Assembly: GCA_016714015.1 (NCBI GenBank)
Contig: JADJNZ010000005.1
Span: 1-64,000 of the forward strand
DNA: 64,000 bases
Source of the DNA: Gemmatimonadota bacterium
GTDB lineage: Bacteria > Gemmatimonadota > Gemmatimonadetes > Gemmatimonadales > Gemmatimonadaceae
Direction: 5' to 3'
Under the pieces are notes generated by a model, which searched no databases, was not told the DNA's origin, and worked only from the letters and a program-made list of their open reading frames with translations. Position 1 is the first letter of the stretch, and each line of letters starts with the position of its first letter. The translations under genes and the position numbers were made by a program. Below are positions 58,673 through 64,000 of this stretch, in pieces.

Positions 58673-60997
58673 TCAGTTCCTCAGCGGCTTGCCGGTGGTC
58701 AGCATGTGCGTGATGCGCGCCTGCGTCTCCTTGGTGCCGAGGAGCCGCACGAACGCGTCGCGCTCGAGATCGATCAGGTCCTGCTCGGTCACCTCGCGCG
58801 CGGGGCCGTCGCCGCCGCAGAGGACGACCGCGATCTCGTGGCCGATCCGGACATCGTGGTCGGAGGCCTGGCCCGCTTCCTTGAACGACCAGAGCGCGTA
58901 GTCGAGATTGGCGACGCCGGCCTTGCCGAGGGCCGTCATCCGCTTCGGCAGCGGCGCGACGTAGTCGGGGGCGAGGTCGAGCACGCGCGCCTTCGCGTCG
59001 GCGAGGAGCGTGTCGCGGTTCATGGAGATGCGGTCGGCGTGCGGGCGCAGGAAGCCCATGGCGCGCGCCTCGTGTGCGGAGGTGCTGGTCTGCGCGAGGG
59101 CGATCATCTGGAAGGCGCGCTTGATCCCCTCGAACGGATCGGCCTCGGCGTACGCCTCGAGCGCCTTGGTGAAACGGAACGCGAGTTCCTTGGTGCCGCA
59201 GCCGCCGGGAATGAGTCCGACGCCCACCTCGACGAGTCCCATGTAGAGCTCGGCGTGCGCCTGGATGCGGTCGCAGTGGAGCGAGACCTCGGTGCCGCCG
59301 CCGAGGGTGAGCCCGAACGGCGCGGCGACGACGGGGAACGGTGCGAAGCGGAACGACATCACCGTGTCCTGGAAGCGCTTGACCATCGCCTCGACGGTCT
59401 TCCAGTCCCCGGCCTGCACGACCTGTCCGACGCCGGCGAGGTTGGCGCCGGCGGTGAAGGTGCGCGCGTCGTCGTTGCCGATGACGAGGCCGTGGTACGT
59501 CCCCTTGTCGACGATGTCGAGCGCGGTGGCGGCCATGGTCATGACGCCGTCGCCGAGGGTGTTCATCTTGCCGCAGAACTCGAGGCAGAGGACGCCGTCG
59601 CCGAGGTCGACGAGCCGCGCCTCGGGGTTCTCCTTGAGCACCTTGCCCTGCGCGCGCAGCAGCGCGAGTGAGAGCTGTCCGGGGATGGCGGGGACCGCGA
59701 CGCGAGTGGCGGAGTCGAGCGCGGGGATCATCTCGCCCGCGGCCTCGACCGTGTAGAACGCGGCGCCGGCGTTCGCGAGGAGCGGCGGCACACTCTTGCC
59801 GCGCTTGGTCATCTCGGCGCGGAGCCACTCGAGGCCCATCGCGTCCATCGTGCGGAAGGGGCCCATCTCCCAGCCGTAGCCCCACTCGAGCGCGCGGTCG
59901 ACCGCCGCGAGGTCATAGGCGAGCTGCGGCGCGAGGGAGCAGGCGTAGTGGCACTGCTCGACGATGAGGTCGCGCAGGAACTCGCCGTGCTTGTCGCCGA
60001 TGTCCTTCGCCTTGGCGACGCGCGCGGCGGGCGGCGCCTTGGTGATCTTGTCGATCTCGGGCGTGGAGAAGCGCCCCATGTCCTTGTACTCGAGCGTCTT
60101 CCAGTCGAGCGCGAGGATCTCCTTGCCGTCCTTCTTGTAGAAGCCGGCCTTGGTCTTGTCGCCGAGGCGGCCGGACTTCACGAGCGCGTGGATGAACGGT
60201 TCGAGCGCGAGGTCCTCACCGGTCGTCTGCGAGAGCCCCGCCGTGACGTGCACGAGCACATCGAGGCCGGAGAGGTCGCCGGTGCGGAAGGTCGCGGTCT
60301 TGGCGCGCGCGATGAGCGCGCCGGTGAGCGTGTCGACCTCGGGGATGGTGAGGTCGTGCTTCACCATGAGGCGGCCGGCGACGACCATGCCGTGCACGCC
60401 GAGGCGGTTGGCGACGAAGCCGGGCACGTCCTTGGCGACGACGATGCCCTTGCCGAGGATGCGCTCCTGGAAGTGGCGCATGGTGCCCATCACCTCGTCC
60501 GCCGTCTCCGGCGTGGGGATGAGCTCGAGCAGGTGCATGTAGCGAGGCGGATTGAAGTAGTGCGTGCCGAGGAACTGCTGCCGGAAGCGTGCGGAGCGCC
60601 CCTGCAACAGGATCGCCATCGGGATCCCCGAGGTGTTCGAGGTCACGATGGCGTCGGGGGCGATGGTCTCGAGCCGGGCGAAGAGCGCCTGCTTGGGCTC
60701 GGGCTTCTCGATGATCGCTTCGCAGATCCAGGAGCAGTCGGCGAGGAGCTTGAGATGGTCGGCGGTGTTGCCGGTGGTGATCCGTGCGTGGGCCGCCGGG
60801 TCCATGAACGCGGCGGGCTTGGACTTCCGGACGCGGTCGAGCCCATCACGGGCGGGCTTCGAACGGTCGGGGGACTTGGGGTCGTCGCTGCCGGGGATGT
60901 CGAGCAGGACGACGGGGAGTCCGGCACTGGCGGCGAGGGCGGCGATGCCGGCCCCCATGGCGCCCGCGCCGATGACTCCGACCTTGGTGATCCGCAT
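58673..60997 (-). CDS. 3-Hydroxyacyl-CoA dehydrogenase/enoyl-CoA hydratase (FadN-type order)
   Basis: 774 residues. The dehydrogenase comes first (NAD site VGVIGAGAMGAGIAALAA, GTHYFNPPRYMHLLEL, DVPGFVANRLG), followed by a hydratase/isomerase domain (ALDIVDKGTYHGLVIGND, AAPFGLTLGGGTEVSLHCD, GLVEVGVGLIPGGCGTKEL). In FadB/FadJ the hydratase is N-terminal; this reverse order is that of Bacillus FadN. It carries out hydration and oxidation of enoyl-CoA in the cytoplasm. The operon with the thiolase is closed by a hairpin near 57.47 kb. Confidence 0.93.
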   Translation of the reverse strand: MRITKVGVIGAGAMGAGIAALAASAGLPVVLLDIPGSDDPKSPDRSKPARDGLDRVRKSKPAAFMDPAAHARITTGNTADHLKLLADCSWICEAIIEKPEPKQALFARLETIAPDAIVTSNTSGIPMAILLQGRSARFRQQFLGTHYFNPPRYMHLLELIPTPETADEVMGTMRHFQERILGKGIVVAKDVPGFVANRLGVHGMVVAGRLMVKHDLTIPEVDTLTGALIARAKTATFRTGDLSGLDVLVHVTAGLSQTTGEDLALEPFIHALVKSGRLGDKTKAGFYKKDGKEILALDWKTLEYKDMGRFSTPEIDKITKAPPAARVAKAKDIGDKHGEFLRDLIVEQCHYACSLAPQLAYDLAAVDRALEWGYGWEMGPFRTMDAMGLEWLRAEMTKRGKSVPPLLANAGAAFYTVEAAGEMIPALDSATRVAVPAIPGQLSLALLRAQGKVLKENPEARLVDLGDGVLCLEFCGKMNTLGDGVMTMAATALDIVDKGTYHGLVIGNDDARTFTAGANLAGVGQVVQAGDWKTVEAMVKRFQDTVMSFRFAPFPVVAAPFGLTLGGGTEVSLHCDRIQAHAELYMGLVEVGVGLIPGGCGTKELAFRFTKALEAYAEADPFEGIKRAFQMIALAQTSTSAHEARAMGFLRPHADRISMNRDTLLADAKARVLDLAPDYVAPLPKRMTALGKAGVANLDYALWSFKEAGQASDHDVRIGHEIAVVLCGGDGPAREVTEQDLIDLERDAFVRLLGTKETQARITHMLTTGKPLRN

Positions 60998-61140
60998 GCG
61001 TGCTCCGAGGTGGTGGTGATGCGGGGGGAGCGGCTCTGGCCGCGGCGGCCTCTGCAGGGCTCGGGCCTGCCATGGAAGGTAGCGCGGGTCCGGCAGGCCG
61101 CGACTGGTCCGGCGTGGCGTGGGCGGGATAGCTTGAGCGG

Positions 61141-62211
61141 GTGATCAAGTACCTCGGCTCCAAGCGGCGGCTCGTCCCGCATCTCGTCGCGATCGTGTCG
61201 GCGATCCCGGGGGCACGGACGGTGCTCGACCTCTTCACGGGCACGACGCGCGTGGCGCAGGGGCTCAAGGCGGCGGGGTTCGCCGTGACGGCGAACGACC
61301 TCGCGAGTTACAGCGCGGTGCTCGCCGAAGCGTACATCGCGACCGACGCGGGGCAGGTGTCGCGCGAGCGGCTCGAGGGGTTCGCGGCCGCGCTCGACGC
61401 GTTGCCGGGGGAGCGCGGGTACATCACGGCGACCTTCTGCGAATCGGCGCGGTACTTCCAGCCGATGAACGGGATGCGGATCGACGCGATCCGTCGTGCG
61501 CTCGACGCGCTGGATGCGACCGCGGCCGAGCGGGCGATCCTGCTCACCGCGCTGTTGCTCGCGGCGGACAAGGTCGACTCCACGACCGGACTGCAGATGG
61601 CGTACCTCAAGCAGTGGTCGGCGCGGAGCGCGAAGCCGCTGTCGCTCCGGCTTCCCGCGTTGCTCGACGGCCCGGGGCGCGCGTTGCACGAGGAGGCGCG
61701 CGTCTGCGTCGCCCGCCCCGAGGTGTACGACGTGGCGTACCTGGACCCGCCGTACAACCAACATTCGTACTACTCCAACTATCATGTGTGGGAGACGCTC
61801 GTGCGCGGCGACGCGCCGCCGGCGTACGGCGTGGCGCGCAAGCGCGAGGATTGCCGGACGACCAAGAGCGCATTCAACCAGCGCGGCGAGGCGTGGAACG
61901 CGCTCCGTGAGGTGGTGACGGGCGTGAAGGCGAGGCATGTGGTGCTCTCGTTCTCGGACGAGGGCTTCTTCACCGAACAGGCGATCCGCGCGCTGCTCAG
62001 CGAGCGGTTCGACGCGGTGACGCTCGTGCCGGTGGAGTCGGCGCGGTACGTCGGCGCGCGCATCGGGATCCACAATCCGCGCGGCGAGCGCGTGGGACGC
62101 GTGAGCCACGTGCGCAACACCGAGTGGCTCTGGATCGCCGGCCCGGAGGCCGATGCGATCGCGGCGGAGGGACTCTCGCGGCTCGCGGCGCGTGCCGGGG
62201 TGCCCGCATGA
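61141..62211 (+). CDS. D12-class adenine-specific DNA methyltransferase, no restriction partner
   Basis: 356 residues from GTG 61141. Starts MIKYLGSKRRLVPHL like Dam-type enzymes, with SAM motif TVLDLFTGTTRVAQGLKAAG and the catalytic DPPY in AYLDPPYNQHSYYSNYH near residue 201. It makes N6-methyladenine in DNA. No restriction endonuclease is next to it; the neighbours are a receiver protein (ATGA overlap) and an alkyl-base glycosylase, so a regulatory or repair role is more likely than defence, though a phage-type origin is possible. Confidence 0.85.
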   Translation: MIKYLGSKRRLVPHLVAIVSAIPGARTVLDLFTGTTRVAQGLKAAGFAVTANDLASYSAVLAEAYIATDAGQVSRERLEGFAAALDALPGERGYITATFCESARYFQPMNGMRIDAIRRALDALDATAAERAILLTALLLAADKVDSTTGLQMAYLKQWSARSAKPLSLRLPALLDGPGRALHEEARVCVARPEVYDVAYLDPPYNQHSYYSNYHVWETLVRGDAPPAYGVARKREDCRTTKSAFNQRGEAWNALREVVTGVKARHVVLSFSDEGFFTEQAIRALLSERFDAVTLVPVESARYVGARIGIHNPRGERVGRVSHVRNTEWLWIAGPEADAIAAEGLSRLAARAGVPA

Positions 62212-62591
62212 GCCTGGCCTCGGAACCGCTCCTCCTGGTGGTCGATGACGACGCCGGCGTGCGCAAGCTGCTGAAGACCGCACTCGAGCGCGCCGGGTTC
62301 CGCGTGCTGCTGGGCGAGAACGGCGTGCATGCGCTCGAGGTGCTGGCCGAGGCCGATGGACCGATCGCGTTGTTGTTGAGCGATGTCGTGATGCCCGGGA
62401 TGGGTGGCGTGGACCTCGCGGCGAGGTTGCTCGCGATGCCGGCACCGCCCAAGGTGATGCTGATGAGCGGCTATCCCCACGACCCGGCGCTCCTGCGGGT
62501 GGCCGGGACCAATCCGCCGTTCCTGCGGAAGCCGTTCAATCCGCCGGATGTCGTGAAGCGCATCCGTGTCGAGCTGGGCATCGCCGACTGA
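62208..62591 (+). CDS. Stand-alone response-regulator receiver domain
   Basis: 127 residues, one CheY-like domain with no output domain: LLLVVDDDAGVRKLL (acidic pocket), phospho-acceptor Asp in LLLSDVVMPGMGG near residue 57, MLMSGYPHD and the Lys in FLRKPFNPPDVV. It would receive a phosphate from a histidine kinase that is not in the window. Coupled to both neighbours (ATGA before it, TGATG after it), an unusual place between DNA-modifying enzymes. Confidence 0.9.
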   Translation: MSLASEPLLLVVDDDAGVRKLLKTALERAGFRVLLGENGVHALEVLAEADGPIALLLSDVVMPGMGGVDLAARLLAMPAPPKVMLMSGYPHDPALLRVAGTNPPFLRKPFNPPDVVKRIRVELGIAD

Positions 62592-63211
62592 TGGCCGCCC
62601 GGCACGCGAAGGCGATCGCGCACCTGCGCGCGGTGGACCCGGTGCTGGGCGACTGGATGGCGCGGGCGGGGCGCTGCGGCTGGTCGCGCGAGAACGCCGG
62701 GACCCATTTCGACCATATCGCGCGTTCCATCGTGTACCAGCAGCTGTCGGGCGCGGCGGCCTCGACCATCTACGGGCGCGTGCTCGCGCTCTACGGAGGC
62801 GCGACGCCGACGCCGGCGCAGGTCGCACGGACCCCGGATGCGAAGCTCCGGGCCGTGGGGCTCTCGACGCGGAAGGTGGAGTACATCAAGGACCTCGCGC
62901 GCCACACGCACGCGGGGACCATCCCGGTGAACGCCATCCACGAGATGGACGACGCCGAGGTGATCGCGACGCTCACGCAGGTCCGCGGCATCGGCGAGTG
63001 GACGGCGCAGATGGTCCTGATGTTCCGCCTCGGCCGGCCCGACGTGCTGCCGGTGCTCGACCTCGGCATCCAGAAGGCCATCAAGCTGTTGTATGGTCTT
63101 CGGACGCACCCCACGCCCGAACGCGTCGCGAAGATCGGCGCGCGCTGGGCGCCCTATCGCACGGTGGCCTCGTGGTATCTCTGGAGACGGGTGGACGATC
63201 CTCCGCAGTAG
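62591..63211 (+). CDS. AlkA-type DNA-3-methyladenine glycosylase
   Basis: 206 residues, HhH-GPD superfamily. FDHIARSIVYQQLSGAAASTIYGRV, then the helix-hairpin-helix VRGIGEWTAQMVLMFRLG and the catalytic Asp in VLPVLDLGIQKA. It removes alkylated bases such as 3-methyladenine. Its length equals AlkA without the extra N-terminal domain. ATG overlaps the receiver gene stop by one base. Confidence 0.9.
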   Translation: MAARHAKAIAHLRAVDPVLGDWMARAGRCGWSRENAGTHFDHIARSIVYQQLSGAAASTIYGRVLALYGGATPTPAQVARTPDAKLRAVGLSTRKVEYIKDLARHTHAGTIPVNAIHEMDDAEVIATLTQVRGIGEWTAQMVLMFRLGRPDVLPVLDLGIQKAIKLLYGLRTHPTPERVAKIGARWAPYRTVASWYLWRRVDDPPQ

Positions 63212-63234
63212 CGGTCGCGGCCGGCGAGACGGTC

Positions 63235-64000
63235 GTGGCATTGCGCAGTCCCTTCCCGGTGAGCGCCGAGGCGCTCTTCGCGTGGCATGAGCGCCCCGGC
63301 GCGTTCGAGCGGCTGACACCCGGATTCCAGCCGGCGACGGTCGTGTCGCGGAGCGGCGGCATCCGCGACGGGTCGCGCGTCACGTTGCGCGTGCCGGTCG
63401 GGCCGGCGAGCACGACCTGGGAGATGGAGCACGTTGGCTATGTCGCGGGGCGCGAGTTCCGCGATGTGCAGCGCGCCGGGCCGTTCGCGAGCTGGGAGCA
63501 TCGGCACCTCATGGAGCCGCAGCCTGACGGGACGAGCGTGCTGGACGACACCATCCGCTATCGCCTGCCGTTGCCGCCGTTCGGGGGGCTCGTCGCCGAC
63601 GCATTCACGCGCGGCAAGCTCGAAGGACTGCTGCGATGGCGTCATGCGCTGACGCGCGCGGATCTCGAGCGGCACGCGACGTTCGCGGCGCGCGGGGCGC
63701 GCCGCATCGCGATCACCGGGGCGAGCGGCTTCCTCGGCGCGGCGCTCGTGCCGTTCCTCACGACGGGCGGCCACACCGTGCGCACCGTGGGGCGTGGGGC
63801 GGGGAGCGACGTGCGGTGGGATCCGTCGCGCGGCCAGATCGCGGCCGCGGGTCTCGACGGGGTCGACGCCGTGATCCATCTCGCCGGGAGTTCGGTCGCC
63901 GAGCGGTGGACCGCCGCGACGAAGGCGGAGATCCTCTCGAGTCGCGTGCAGGGCACACGGTTGATCGCGGAGACGCTGGCGCGGATGGCGGTGAAGCCCG
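63235..64000 (+). CDS. TIGR01777-like SRPBCC plus NAD(P)-binding epimerase/oxidoreductase, 3' end outside window
   Basis: Open from GTG 63235 to the window end (255 codons). Residues about 1-150 look like a SRPBCC domain (LRSPFPVSAEALFAWHERPGAFERLTPGF, VLDDTIRYRLPLPPFGG). A Rossmann fold follows at about 160: RRIAITGASGFLGAALVPFL, then VDAVIHLAGSSVAERWT and SRVQGTRLIAETLA. This two-domain order is that of TIGR01777-family proteins, whose reaction is not established. It follows the glycosylase gene by 23 bp. Confidence 0.82.
   Translation, partial: MALRSPFPVSAEALFAWHERPGAFERLTPGFQPATVVSRSGGIRDGSRVTLRVPVGPASTTWEMEHVGYVAGREFRDVQRAGPFASWEHRHLMEPQPDGTSVLDDTIRYRLPLPPFGGLVADAFTRGKLEGLLRWRHALTRADLERHATFAARGARRIAITGASGFLGAALVPFLTTGGHTVRTVGRGAGSDVRWDPSRGQIAAAGLDGVDAVIHLAGSSVAERWTAATKAEILSSRVQGTRLIAETLARMAVKP

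Noticed and set aside
61141..62211. A restriction-modification system
   Set aside because: Only a methyltransferase is present; no endonuclease, specificity subunit or other defence gene is adjacent.

Overview
The window is 64 kb of very GC-rich bacterial chromosome, dense with genes on both strands. The gene content fits the phylum Gemmatimonadota: a large secreted sortilin/VPS10-type beta-propeller protein, glycine-rich M14 and propeller proteins, secreted S9 and M24 peptidases, a penicillin-acylase-like enzyme, and purple-bacterial-type reaction-centre genes (pufM, pufC) beside haem genes. This is an inference from content; there is no rRNA or marker phylogeny in the window.

Layout. 1-6.2 kb: exported and membrane proteins, then two tandem ATP-grasp ligases, the second fused to a SET methyltransferase domain. 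6.3-21.6 kb: mostly exported hydrolases (M14 carboxypeptidase, penicillin acylase, S9 peptidase, Tat-exported 5'-nucleotidase, phosphodiesterase) and a glycosyltransferase. 21.5-28.3 kb: an Lrp regulator divergent from a PLP lyase, type III glutamine synthetase, a DUF4142 lipoprotein, an alpha/beta hydrolase and tRNA-Cys. 28.3-34.6 kb: a leftward hemC-hemD-hemB-hemL run facing rightward pufL'-pufM-pufC. 34.6-37.2 kb: a sulfur-handling operon (TauE/SafE transporter, metallo-beta-lactamase/rhodanese protein, ArsR). 37.2-39.5 kb: DUF1295 plus three copper-related proteins. 39.5-48.9 kb: glycan-related and secreted proteins and a group II decarboxylase. 48.9-55.6 kb: MarR-YceI, a fatty-acid side pathway (dienoyl-CoA reductase, acyl-CoA dehydrogenase, aminoglycoside-phosphotransferase-fold kinase), small membrane proteins, MarR and a VOC protein. 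55.6-61 kb: M24 peptidase and a two-gene beta-oxidation operon. 61.1-64 kb: D12 DNA methyltransferase, receiver protein, AlkA-like glycosylase and a TIGR01777-like oxidoreductase that runs off the end.

Most striking points. (1) At about 32,136 the 5' parts of hemC and pufL are both missing and the two remnants abut head to head; hemL nearby carries a one-base frameshift. This is either a deletion with decay of a photosynthesis/tetrapyrrole locus or an assembly fault. (2) The ATP-grasp plus ATP-grasp-SET pair (2.0-4.7 kb) is the best candidate for an uncharacterised biosynthetic or protein-modifying system. (3) Several gene ends share a purine-rich GAAGGC tract followed by a GC hairpin. No CRISPR array, insertion sequence, prophage or rRNA operon was seen.
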